Of a DNA stretch of 64,000 nt, positions 8,316-16,586 are shown one piece after another (position 1 is the stretch's first letter; every line of letters starts with the position of its first letter). Source of the stretch: AWTP1-13 sp963832445 (GTDB lineage: Bacteria > Pseudomonadota > Alphaproteobacteria > Rhizobiales > Hyphomicrobiaceae). A program made the translations under genes and the position numbers. The stretch is taken from NCBI GenBank assembly GCA_963832445.1, contig CAWHUM010000011.1, forward strand, positions 124,001 to 188,000, read 5' to 3'. The notes under the pieces were generated by a model. The model did no database searches, was not told the DNA's origin, and saw only the letters and a list, made by a program, of their open reading frames with translations.

Positions 8316-9938
8316 ATGGACGAAGCAGTCTTCGACTATGTGATCGTCGGCGCGGGCTCGGCCGGCTGCGTGCTGGCAAACCGCCTGAGCGAGGATCCGT
8401 CGGTCAGGGTAGCCTTGATCGAAGCGGGTGGGCGCGATCGCGATCCGTGGATTCACGTGCCCGCAGGCTACTACCGCAACGTCACCAACCCTTCGGTCAC
8501 CTGGCAATTCGGCTCGGGGCCGGAGCCGCATCTGGATAACCGCGTCATCTCCTGGCCGCGCGGCCGCGTGCTCGGCGGCTCGAGCGCCATCAACGGCCTG
8601 CTGTACGTGCGCGGACAGGCGCAGGACTACGACGTCTGGCGCCAGCTCGGCAATGTCGGCTGGTCCTTTCAGGACGTGTTGCCCTACTTCAAGCGGGCCG
8701 AGGATCAGGAGCGCGGCGCCGACGCTTACCACGGCACCGGCGGGCCGCTCGGCGTTGCCGACGTGCGCCTCAGCCACAACGAGATTTGCGAGGCCTTCAT
8801 CGAGGCCTGCGTCGGCGCCGGCATACCCCACAACGCCGACTTCAACGGCGCCGAGCAGGAGGGCACCGGCTACTATCAGCTCACCAACCGCAATGGCCGG
8901 CGGTGCTCCGCGGCGGTCGCCTACCTGCGCCCCGCCCGCTCGCGCCGCAACTTGAGCATCATCACGGGAGCGCTGGTCGAGGGCATCGAGCTCGACGGTC
9001 GGCGGGCCACGGGCGTGCGCTTTGCCCGCAACGGGCGTTCCGAGACGGTGTCGGCTGCGCGCGAGGTGGTGCTGGCCGCCGGCGCCATCGGCTCGCCGCA
9101 CATCCTGCAGCTGTCGGGCATCGGCCCTGCTGCAGTCCTGAAGGCGGCTGGCATCCGCGTGCAGCACGAGCTTGCTGGTGTCGGCGAGAACCTGCAGGAT
9201 CATCTGCAGGTGCGCTTCATCTATGCCTGCAACACCACCGGCAGCCTCAACGACGTGTGGCACAGCCGCTGGCAGCAGCTGCTGACCGGCATGGAATACG
9301 TGCTCACCCGCCGCGGCATCCTCACCATCGGCGCCGGCGCGGTCGGTGCTTTCGCTCGCTCGCGGCCGGACGTGGACCTGCCCGACGTGCAGTTCCATTT
9401 CCTCCCCTTGAGCGCGGACCGGCCTGGGCTCGGCCTGCATACCTTCTCCGGCGTCACGGCGAGCGTTTGCCAATTGCGCCCCGAGAGCCGCGGCACCATC
9501 GCCATCGCCAGCGCCGATCCTGCAGCACAGCCCAGGATCGTCTCCAACTACCTTGCTGCAGATGCGGACCGGCGCGTGCTGCTCGACGGGATGAAGCTTG
9601 TCCGCCGCGTCACCAGCCAGCTGGCGTTCGCCAGGTACGTTGTGCGCGAGCACCTGCCTGGCCCGCAGACGGCGAGCGACGAGGAGCTGATGGCCTACGC
9701 CCGCGCCTATGCCACCACCGTCTTCCATCCCTGCGGCACCTGCAAGATGGGCAGCGACCCAAAGGCGGTGGTGGATCAGCGCCTCAAGGTGCGCGGGCTC
9801 GAGGGCCTGCGGGTGATCGATGCGTCGATCATGCCGACCATGACCTCGGGCAACACCAATGCGCCCACCATCATGATCGGCGAGAAGGCGGCCGACATGA
9901 TCCGCCAGGATGCGCAGGGTGCCGCCCGCGCAGCATAG
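8316..9938 (+). CDS. GMC-family FAD-dependent oxidoreductase (choline dehydrogenase-like)
   Basis: This flavoenzyme of 540 residues oxidises an alcohol. The FAD-binding Rossmann motif is YVIVGAGSAGCVLANRLSED at the N-terminus. GMC signature 1 is GRVLGGSSAINGLLYVRG and signature 2 is GAIGSPHILQLSGIGP. The C-terminal active-site region has HPCGTCKMG and SGNTNAPTIMIGEKAADMI. The ATG at 8316 follows GGGGAAACGGCAGGG and matches the family start; the frame is open further upstream but that part is not family-like. BetA-type names are often given to such proteins, but there is no betaine gene nearby, so the substrate is unknown. Confidence 0.92.
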   Translation: MDEAVFDYVIVGAGSAGCVLANRLSEDPSVRVALIEAGGRDRDPWIHVPAGYYRNVTNPSVTWQFGSGPEPHLDNRVISWPRGRVLGGSSAINGLLYVRGQAQDYDVWRQLGNVGWSFQDVLPYFKRAEDQERGADAYHGTGGPLGVADVRLSHNEICEAFIEACVGAGIPHNADFNGAEQEGTGYYQLTNRNGRRCSAAVAYLRPARSRRNLSIITGALVEGIELDGRRATGVRFARNGRSETVSAAREVVLAAGAIGSPHILQLSGIGPAAVLKAAGIRVQHELAGVGENLQDHLQVRFIYACNTTGSLNDVWHSRWQQLLTGMEYVLTRRGILTIGAGAVGAFARSRPDVDLPDVQFHFLPLSADRPGLGLHTFSGVTASVCQLRPESRGTIAIASADPAAQPRIVSNYLAADADRRVLLDGMKLVRRVTSQLAFARYVVREHLPGPQTASDEELMAYARAYATTVFHPCGTCKMGSDPKAVVDQRLKVRGLEGLRVIDASIMPTMTSGNTNAPTIMIGEKAADMIRQDAQGAARAA

Positions 9939-10067
9939 GCCACCGAGATCCCGCTGCCCAATCGCCGGCTGCGCTTGACTTTGCTCCCACCGCATTGCCC
10001 GATGGAGCCGCGGGAGAGGAACGCCGGTTACGCTTCGTGGCGGGCGCTGGGGGATGACAATCAGCAA

Positions 10068-10916
10068 ATGACAGCAGCCATCGATTACGAGGCGCAATAC
10101 AACAACCGCGCGCGCGTGCCGGAGTATGCCGAGATCACCGAGCGCTGGTCGATGCTGGCGGCGGCCTACCGGCTGGCAGCCGATGCCGACATGAACCGGC
10201 CCTACGGGACCAGGGAGCGCCAGCGCTACGACATCTTTCACGCTGCCGGCGACAATCCCCCGCTCGTCGTCTACATCCACGGCGGCTATTGGCAACGCGG
10301 CGATCGCAAGGACTATTCCTTCGTAGCGCGCGAGCTCAACGCCAACGGCATCACTGTTGCCATCCCCTCCTACACGCTCTGCCCCGCGGTCTCGGTGATG
10401 GAGATCGGCGACGAGATCCAGCAATGCCTTGCGGCGCTGTGGCGGCAGACCAAGACGCGGCCGGTGGTTGTCGGGCATTCTGCCGGCGGCCATCTGACGG
10501 CGGAGATGCTGGCGCGCGACTGGGGCGGCTTTGCCGGCGTGCCGGCCGACCTCGTGCGCCGCGGCTGTGCCATCAGCGGCGTGTTCGACCTGGCGCCGTT
10601 GATGGGCACCAGCCTCAACGAGGCGATCGGCCTCACCAGAGGGACGGCGCGTGTCGCAAGCCCGCTTTACCGCGCGCCGCCGCCCAAGGGTCGCCGGCTC
10701 ATTGCCGCGGTCGGAGGCGACGAGAGCGAGGAGTTCCTGCGCCAGAGCCAGGCCATCGCCGAAGGGTGGAGCAAGGTGGGCGTGGACGCCACCTGCTTGG
10801 TGGTCGACGGCACCAATCACTTCACCGTCGTCGACGAGCTGATCCGCCCCGACAGCGAGCTGCTGGCGCTGGTCGTGGTGCTGGCCCGCGAGGAAGAGGC
10901 CAGTTCGACTAACTAG
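10068..10916 (+). CDS. Alpha/beta hydrolase, carboxylesterase/kynurenine formamidase-like
   Basis: This soluble hydrolase has 282 residues. The oxyanion-hole motif VVYIHGGYWQRGDRKDYSF, the nucleophile elbow VVGHSAGGHL, an acidic residue in VGGDESEEF and a His in DGTNHFTVVDEL fit a Ser-Asp-His triad of the BD-FAE/arylformamidase-like group. The start at ATG 10068 (MTAAIDYEAQYN) agrees with homologues; the upstream open frame is weak. It follows the GMC oxidoreductase on the same strand and precedes a dienelactone-hydrolase-like gene. The substrate cannot be assigned. Confidence 0.85.
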   Translation: MTAAIDYEAQYNNRARVPEYAEITERWSMLAAAYRLAADADMNRPYGTRERQRYDIFHAAGDNPPLVVYIHGGYWQRGDRKDYSFVARELNANGITVAIPSYTLCPAVSVMEIGDEIQQCLAALWRQTKTRPVVVGHSAGGHLTAEMLARDWGGFAGVPADLVRRGCAISGVFDLAPLMGTSLNEAIGLTRGTARVASPLYRAPPPKGRRLIAAVGGDESEEFLRQSQAIAEGWSKVGVDATCLVVDGTNHFTVVDELIRPDSELLALVVVLAREEEASSTN

Positions 10917-10937
10917 ACTTGGATGGGCCGCACCACG

Positions 10938-11822
10938 ATGCGATGGTTTTGTCTACTGCTCCTTGTTCTGTTGAGTCCATTCCCGGCCGTCGCCCAGGGA
11001 CTCGTCCGTGCAGCCACGCAGGCAAGGGACCTTACATTTCCGACAGCACCATCCGTGCTGTCTGCAGACGACGTGCGCATGGCCTTGCTCAAGCCGGACG
11101 GCTCGGGACCCTTTCCCGCTATCGTTCTGCATCACCAATGTGCAGGTCTGCGCACCAAGGGCGGTCCCAACCGGTCGATGGCGACTTGGGCACAAGCGGC
11201 CGTCCGCCAAGGCTTTGTGGTGTTGCTGATCGATTCCCTTGGGCCGCGCGATGTCGATCTTGTGTGCTATGGGCCGAAGGGCGGCGTCAATTTTGCTCGC
11301 GGCGCGCGCGACGCTATGCAGGCAGCGGAGCATCTGCGGACGCTCCCGTTTGTCGACAAGAAGCGGATCGCGCATGTGGGGTTTTCTTGGGGCGCGATGG
11401 TCGCCCTTCTCGTCAGCAGCACCTCCTGGCGGTCGGTCCTACCTGGAGGCAAAGGATTTGCGGCGGCCATTGCGGTGTATCCGGGCTGCTTCACCATCAG
11501 GCCCCCGACTGCACCCCAGTTCGAGATCGTTCAGAGCCGAATTGATCGTCCCGTCCTGGTGTTGATGGGCGACAAAGATACCGAGACCCCGGCAGACGAA
11601 TGCGTTGCGAAGCTTCAAGCGGTGAAGGCGGCGGGCGCACCTGTCGAGTGGCACGTCTTTCGAAACGCCACGCATTGCTGGGACTGCGAGCATCTGAACG
11701 GCTTTTCCAAGCAGGATCTCCGGGGCACCCACGTGACCTATCGATACGACCCTGGTGCAACACAGGAGACGAGGCGTCGAATCTTTGACTTCTTGGAGAA
11801 AGCCTTGTCGTCCACACGCTGA
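10938..11822 (+). CDS. Exported dienelactone hydrolase-family protein
   Basis: The protein has 294 residues. A cleavable signal peptide is evident (MRWFCLLLLVLLSPFPAVAQ). The mature part has an alpha/beta-hydrolase fold with VLHHQCAG, nucleophile elbow HVGFSWGAMVAL (Ser where classical dienelactone hydrolases have Cys), an Asp in VLMGDKDTETP and a His in FRNATHCWDCEH. Two Cys flank that His and could form a disulfide. ATG 10938 is preferred over 10923 because the signal peptide follows it directly. Base composition is lower in GC than that of the neighbours, which may mean separate ancestry. Function is predicted only at family level. Confidence 0.8.
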   Translation: MRWFCLLLLVLLSPFPAVAQGLVRAATQARDLTFPTAPSVLSADDVRMALLKPDGSGPFPAIVLHHQCAGLRTKGGPNRSMATWAQAAVRQGFVVLLIDSLGPRDVDLVCYGPKGGVNFARGARDAMQAAEHLRTLPFVDKKRIAHVGFSWGAMVALLVSSTSWRSVLPGGKGFAAAIAVYPGCFTIRPPTAPQFEIVQSRIDRPVLVLMGDKDTETPADECVAKLQAVKAAGAPVEWHVFRNATHCWDCEHLNGFSKQDLRGTHVTYRYDPGATQETRRRIFDFLEKALSSTR

Positions 11823-11867
11823 GGCCGCCCGCTTCGGACGCGCTCGGCGGCTCGTACGGGGTGTGGC

Positions 11868-12098
11868 CTAGTGCTTGCGCCGCAACATCAGGCGCGCGTC
11901 GATGATCGAGCCGGAGACGGGTGCCAGCCGGCGCCTCTCAGCCTCCGTGATCTCGGCCAGTGCCGCAGTCAACCGCTCGGCCGCCCGGTCGAGACCAGGC
12001 GCGCGCTGGAGGTCGTCGCGAATGTAGACGAGCGTTTCGCGGATCGTGTCGAGATCGACCAGCGGTACGTTAGGCTTCTGCCGCAACGGATTCCCCAA
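11868..12098 (-). CDS. Small hypothetical protein
   Basis: This is a 76-residue acidic/basic helical protein without signal peptide or membrane segment. It reads PLVDLDTIRETLVYIRDDLQ and then a Leu/Ala-rich helix LDRAAERLTAALAEITEAERRRL. The composition suggests a real small soluble protein, but I do not recognise a family. The only start is a TTG with a weak ribosome site, so the N-terminus is uncertain. It is convergent with the dienelactone hydrolase gene. Confidence 0.5.
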   Translation of the reverse strand: MGNPLRQKPNVPLVDLDTIRETLVYIRDDLQRAPGLDRAAERLTAALAEITEAERRRLAPVSGSIIDARLMLRRKH

Positions 12099-12295
12099 GC
12101 GCTCTTGAACTGCTGCCCTGTCCGCGGGTCTTCTGGCATGTACCGGGAAAAAGAAAGCGGCAAAGTCGAGAGCAGTTAACAGTCTGCCTTAATCGCCGAT
12201 GTGGCCACGCCTCGGCTGCGCCCGCTGCCGATGCCGCTCGGCTGCGGTATGCTGGCGTAATCCAGCGTTTGCGAACAACTGGCGGAGCCGTGCAC

Positions 12296-13192
12296 ATGGA
12301 AACGCAAAGAGTCGTGGTGTCGCTCGGCACGGCAACTCCAGGCGGCGGTTTTCCCGTCTACGGCCAGGCGTTCGCCGACACCGTCAATGAGCTCGAGCCG
12401 ACCCTGGAGGTGCGGCCGCAGAACACCAAGGGCAGCACCGAGAACGTGCCGCTGCTGGAGGTCGGCAAGATCGACCTTGGCCTCGTGCAGGGCGAAGCCG
12501 CCATGGAAGCGCTGAACGGCATCGGCCGGCCGCCCGCCGACTTGCGCATCCTGGCGGCCATGTACGCGAGCCCCGGCATGTTCGTGGTGCGGGCCGACAG
12601 CCCCTATCGCCGCATCGAGGACCTCATGGGCAAGCCGGTGGCGTTCGGCGCCAAGGGCTCGGGCCTGGTGATCCTGGCGCGCTACCTGCTCGACGGCCTC
12701 GGCCTCGACCGCGACAGGGACTTCGAGGCGATCTTCCTCGAGCGCGCCGGCGACGGCCCTGAGATGGTGATCGGCGGCAAGGCGGCGGCGCTATGGGGCG
12801 CCGGCGCCGGCTGGCCGGGCTTCACGGCCGTGGCCAAGGGGCCGGCGGGTGCGCGCTTCCTTGTACCCGACGCGGACGGCATCGAGCCGCATCCAGGCCA
12901 AGCACCCGCTTCCTGACGACGCTGACGGTGCCGGCCGGCACCTATCCAGGGCAGACGGAGCCGATCGTGTCGGTGGGCTCCTGGAGCTTCGTGATGGCCC
13001 GGCCTGACGCTGGCCGACGATATTGCCTACAAGCTGGCGCGGGCCCTCCACAAGGGCGAGGCCGCCATCGCCAGGCGGCTCGATCAGGCGCGTGAGACCA
13101 CGGCTGCCAACACGGCCTCGGCTGCACCCGGGCGCGAGCTGATCCATCCCGGCGTGTTGCGCTATCTGACGGAGGTTGGGTTGGTCAAGTAG
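12296..13192 (+). CDS. TAXI-family TRAP-type solute-binding protein (frameshifted)
   Basis: The frame opens METQRVVVSLGTATPGGGFP and reads through NTKGSTENVPLLEVGKIDLG, AAMYASPGMFVVRADS and IEDLMGKPVAFGAKGSG, the TAXI substrate-binding fold. It breaks near 12,890. The family sequence then resumes in other frames (RFLTTLTVPAGTYPGQTEPI at about 12,920, then LADDIAYKLARALHKGEAAI at about 13,010) and ends HPGVLRYLTEVGLVK. Three single-base insertions explain the breaks, and the span is a multiple of three. There is no signal peptide and no TRAP permease nearby, both unusual for this family. GGAG lies 8 bases before the ATG. Confidence 0.75.
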
Positions 13193-13195
13193 GCG

Positions 13196-13286
13196 TGTCA
13201 TCCCGGTGCTTGGCACCGGGATCCATCGTCCCGCAGGCTCCGGAGTTTGCAGATGCCTGGATCCCGGCAACAAGTGCCGGGATGAC
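13196..13286. repeat. REP-like palindrome family B, inverted pair
   Basis: GTCATCCCGGTGCTTGGCAC, continuing to GGGATCC, and its inverted copy CTGGATCCCGG...GTGCCGGGATGAC lie between two convergent genes, the TAXI protein and lpdA. The elements may double as a transcription end for both. Confidence 0.75.
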
Positions 13287-13291
13287 ATCGC

Positions 13292-14695
13292 TCACATATG
13301 AATGGCGCGCTTGTCGACGGCCAGCGCCGCCTCCTTCACCGCCTCCGTGAGCGTCGGGTGGGCGTGGCAGGTGCGGGCGAGATCCTCGGCCGAGCCGCCG
13401 AACTCCATGATGACGGCGGCCTCCGCGATCATCTCGCTCGCCGCCGCGCCGATGATGTGCACGCCGAGGATGCGCTCGGTCGTGGCGTCGGCCAGGATTT
13501 TGACGAAGCCGTCGGTGGTCTTGTTGACCTTGGCGCGGCCGTTGGCGGTGAACGGGAACTTGCCGACCTTGTAGGCGATGCCAGCCGCCTTTCAGGTCCT
13601 CCTCGCCCTTGCCCACCGAGGCGACCTCGGGGAAGGTGTAGATGACGTTGGGGATCACGTCGTAGTTCACGTGGCCCGCCTGGCCGGCCAGGATCTCGGC
13701 CGTCGCCATGCCCTCGTCCTCGGCCTTGTGCGCCAGCATCGGCCCGGCGATCACGTCGCCGATGGCGTAGATGCCGGGCACGCTGGTCTGGAAGTGCTGA
13801 TCGACGACGATGCGCTTCCTGTTGTCGAGCTTGACGCCTGCCGCTTCCAGCCCCAGGCCCTCGGTGTAGGGCACGCGGCCGATGGCGACCAGCACGACGT
13901 CGGCCTCCACCATCGTCTTCTCGCCGCCTGCCGCCGGCTCGATGCTGACCTTGTGGCTCGCCGCATTCTTTGCGACGCCCGTCACCTTGCTGGCGAGCTT
14001 GAAGGTCATGCCCTGCTTCATGAGGATGCGCTGCAGGGTGCGCGCCACCTCGCCGTCGACGCCGGGCAGGATGCGGTCGAGGAACTCGACCACCTGCACC
14101 TCGGCGCCGAGGCGGCGCCACACGGAGCCCAGCTCCAGGCCGATCACGCCGGCGCCGATCACCAGGAGGCGCTTGGGCACCTTGGGCAGGGTGAGCGCGC
14201 CGGTGGAGGAGACGATCGTCTCCTCGTCGATGTCGATGCCAGGCAGCCGCGCCACGTCCGAGCCGGTGGCGATGACGATGCTCTTGGTCTCGAGCTGCTG
14301 CGTGGCGCCGCCGGCGAGCGCCACGCTCGACCTTGCCGGGCGCCCCGGATGGTGGCGGCGCCGTGGATGGCGTCGATCTTGTTCTTCTTGAGCAGGAAGG
14401 CGACGCCGTCGACATTGCCCTTCACGCCTTCGTCCTTGAAGGCCAGCATGCGGGCGAGGTCGAGCTTCGGCGCCGGCACTCCGATGCCCATGGCAGCCAG
14501 CGCGTGGCCTGCCTCCTCGAAGCGCTCGGAGGCGTGCAGCATGGCTTTGGAGGGGATGCAGCCGATGTTGAGGCAGGTGCCGCCGTGGGTGGCGCGCTTC
14601 TCCACCACCGCCACCTTGAGGCCCAATTGCGCGGCGCGGATGGCGCACACGTAGCCGCCTGGCCCGGTGCCGATGACGATCAGGTCGTAGGTCAT
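13292..14695 (-). CDS. lpdA: Dihydrolipoyl dehydrogenase, E3 of the 2-oxoglutarate complex (frameshifted)
   Basis: E3 reoxidises the lipoyl group of the 2-oxoglutarate dehydrogenase complex with FAD and NAD+. The N-terminus is MTYDLIVIGTGPGGYVCAIR with the redox disulfide GGTCLNIGCIPSK. The NAD-binding site LLVIGAGVIGLELGSVWRRL and the FAD site GIYAIGDVIAGPMLAHKAED follow. The dimer-interface motif with the active-site His (CHAHPTLTEAVKEAAL) is at the C-terminus, ending KRAIHM. The frame is broken three times: two extra bases near 14,325-14,340 and one near 13,585. Removing one base at each restores about 466 residues, and the span is a multiple of three. For an essential enzyme this suggests sequencing error. 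Confidence 0.93.
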
Positions 14696-14705
14696 TGCCG
14701 ATTGC

Positions 14706-15005
14706 TCATGCATGCAGTTCGGCGACGAGTTTATGCAACTTCGCTTGGGCCTCGGCTTTGGCCCTCAGATTGTCGGAGCCGAAGTCGATCTCTTCACCCT
14801 TGTCATTGATCCAGCCAATCGAATGACCGTATTCCTCGACTTTCACTTTGTTGAAATTCTTGGGCTTCTGCAGGTAGGCGAAGATCTTGCCTCGGTCGAT
14901 CGTCGGACGCAGATCGACGACACCCTCATACCCGTCGTTCCACACGATCTTGAGCACGCCGTGGATTACAGGCTCTGCACTGACGATGCGCGGCAGGCGC
15001 TTCAT
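14706..15005 (-). CDS. DUF2442 domain protein
   Basis: A 99-residue protein beginning MKRLPRIVSAEPVIHGVLKI and continuing WNDGYEGVVDLRPTIDRGKIF, YGHSIGWINDKGEEIDFGSD, the DUF2442 pattern. The start codon overlaps the stop of the upstream DUF4160 gene (ATGA), so the two are translationally coupled; GGGAAG precedes it. DUF4160/DUF2442 pairs are common in bacteria, move between genomes and have no established function; a toxin-antitoxin role is often suspected from such arrangements. Here the pair sits inside the odhAB-lpd operon, between odhB and lpdA. Confidence 0.85.
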   Translation of the reverse strand: MKRLPRIVSAEPVIHGVLKIVWNDGYEGVVDLRPTIDRGKIFAYLQKPKNFNKVKVEEYGHSIGWINDKGEEIDFGSDNLRAKAEAQAKLHKLVAELHA

Positions 15006-15253
15006 GGAATCTTCCCGGGGTTGCCGTCCGTCTGGCAGGTGTCCCATGCTTCGCGCAGCAGGACCTGTCGCGGCTTGGCCCACGCTAGCACCTTGCGCAA
15101 TTGCGGGCGGGGCAGATATCCCTTGAGAACCGTCAAGGTATCGATGCCGATCATCGCCTCATGCTCCGCAAACTTTGCGTGAAAGTGGATGGGTGGGTGT
15201 TCATCGTTATAGAACGTGATCGTGATGCCATCCACTATCGCGACGATCGGCAT
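15002..15253 (-). CDS. DUF4160 domain protein
   Basis: This 83-residue protein carries the DUF4160 signature: VDGITITFYNDEHPPIHFHA followed by KFAEHEAMIGIDTLTVLKG and LPRPQLRKVLAWAKPRQ. The conserved HPPIHFH cluster could bind a metal. The start at ATG 15253 (MPIVAIVDG) fits the family. Its last codons overlap the start of DUF2442 by four bases. The pair lies on the same strand as the TCA genes, so read-through from odhB is likely. Biochemical function unknown. Confidence 0.85.
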   Translation of the reverse strand: MPIVAIVDGITITFYNDEHPPIHFHAKFAEHEAMIGIDTLTVLKGYLPRPQLRKVLAWAKPRQVLLREAWDTCQTDGNPGKIP

Positions 15254-15295
15254 TTGTCTTGTCCCACACCGATCAGCACCCAATAGCCCTTTCGA

Positions 15296-16558
15296 TCAAA
15301 CCTCCAGCAGGAACCGCTGCGGGTCCTCCAGGCACTCCTTCACCCGCACCAGGAAGGTCACGGCGTCGCGGCCGTCGACGATGCGGTGGTCGTAGCTCAA
15401 GGCCAAGCTCATCATCGGCCGCGCCACGATCTGCCCGTTCTTGACGACGGCGCGCTCCTCGATGCGGTGCATGCCGAGGATGCCCGACTGCGGCGCGTTG
15501 AGGATCGGCGTCGACAGCAGCGAGCCGAACACGCCGCCGTTGGTGATGGAGAAGGTGCCGCCCTGCATCTCCTCGATCGACAGCTTGCCCTCGCGCGCGC
15601 GGCGGCCGAAGTCGGCGATCGCCATCTCGATCTCGGCGAGCGACATGCGGTCGGCCTCGCGCACCACCGGCACCACCAGCCCGCGGTCCGTGCTGACCGC
15701 CACGCCGATGTGGTAGTAGTTCTTGTAGACGATGTCCTCGCCGTCGATCTCAGCGTTGACGGCCGGCACCTCGCGCAGCGCCTGGATGCAGGCCTTCACG
15801 AAGAAGCCCATGAAGCCGAGCTTCACGTGGTGCCGCTTCTCGAACAGCTCCTTGTAGTCGTTGCGCATCTTCATGACGGCGCTCATGTCCACGTCGTTGA
15901 ACGTGGTGAGCATGGCGGCGGTGTTCTGCGCATCCTTGAGGCGCCGGGCGATGGTCTGGCGCAGGCGCGACATGCGCACCCGCTCCTCGCGCGCCGCATC
16001 GCTCGGCACCGAGGGCGCGCGCAGCTGCGCTGCCGGCACAGCCGCCGTCGACATGGGCGTCAGCGCGGTCTGAGGCGCCGCCGGCGCGGATGCCCTGCCC
16101 GCGGCCGGTTGCGCTGCGGCCGCGGCCATCACGTCTTCCTTCAGCACCTGTCCGCGCCGGCCAGACCCCTGCACGTCGGACGCCGACAGCCCCTGCTCCT
16201 CCATCATCTTGCGCGCCGAGGGAGCGGGCGGCATGCCGCCGTTGCCCGACGTGGCGGGCGTGGCCAGGGCGGCCGCCGGCTTCGGCGCTGCGGGGGACGG
16301 CGCTGACGCTGCTGCAGCGGCGCCCTCGCTGATCGAGCCAAGGATGGCGCCGATACCCACAGTCGTGCCCTGCGGCACCTTGATGTCGGAGAGCACGCCG
16401 GCAGCCGGTGCCGGCACCTCCACGGTCACCTTGTCGGTCTCGAGCTCGACCAGCGGCTCGTCGGCTTTGACCGCCTCGCCGGGCTTCTTGAACCATTGGC
16501 CAACGGTTGCCTCGGTCACGGACTCGCCGAGCGCCGGCACCTTGATTTCGATGGTCAT
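15296..16558 (-). CDS. odhB: Dihydrolipoyllysine succinyltransferase, E2 of the 2-oxoglutarate complex
   Basis: E2 transfers the succinyl group to CoA in the TCA cycle. The protein is 420 residues. The lipoyl domain (1-75) has the modified Lys in VELETDKVTVEV. A long Ala/Pro linker holds a peripheral-subunit-binding domain PSARKMMEEQGLSASDVQGS (about 110-150). The catalytic domain runs from about residue 190 with GFMGFFVKACIQAL, VVPVVREADRMSLAEIE, TFSITNGGVFGSLLSTPILN and the active-site SLALSYDHRIVDGRDAV. It follows odhA after a 28-bp gap and precedes the DUF4160 gene. Confidence 0.96.
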   Translation of the reverse strand: MTIEIKVPALGESVTEATVGQWFKKPGEAVKADEPLVELETDKVTVEVPAPAAGVLSDIKVPQGTTVGIGAILGSISEGAAAAASAPSPAAPKPAAALATPATSGNGGMPPAPSARKMMEEQGLSASDVQGSGRRGQVLKEDVMAAAAAQPAAGRASAPAAPQTALTPMSTAAVPAAQLRAPSVPSDAAREERVRMSRLRQTIARRLKDAQNTAAMLTTFNDVDMSAVMKMRNDYKELFEKRHHVKLGFMGFFVKACIQALREVPAVNAEIDGEDIVYKNYYHIGVAVSTDRGLVVPVVREADRMSLAEIEMAIADFGRRAREGKLSIEEMQGGTFSITNGGVFGSLLSTPILNAPQSGILGMHRIEERAVVKNGQIVARPMMSLALSYDHRIVDGRDAVTFLVRVKECLEDPQRFLLEV

Positions 16559-16586
16559 CGCATCATCACCGCATCTCTAAGCCATC

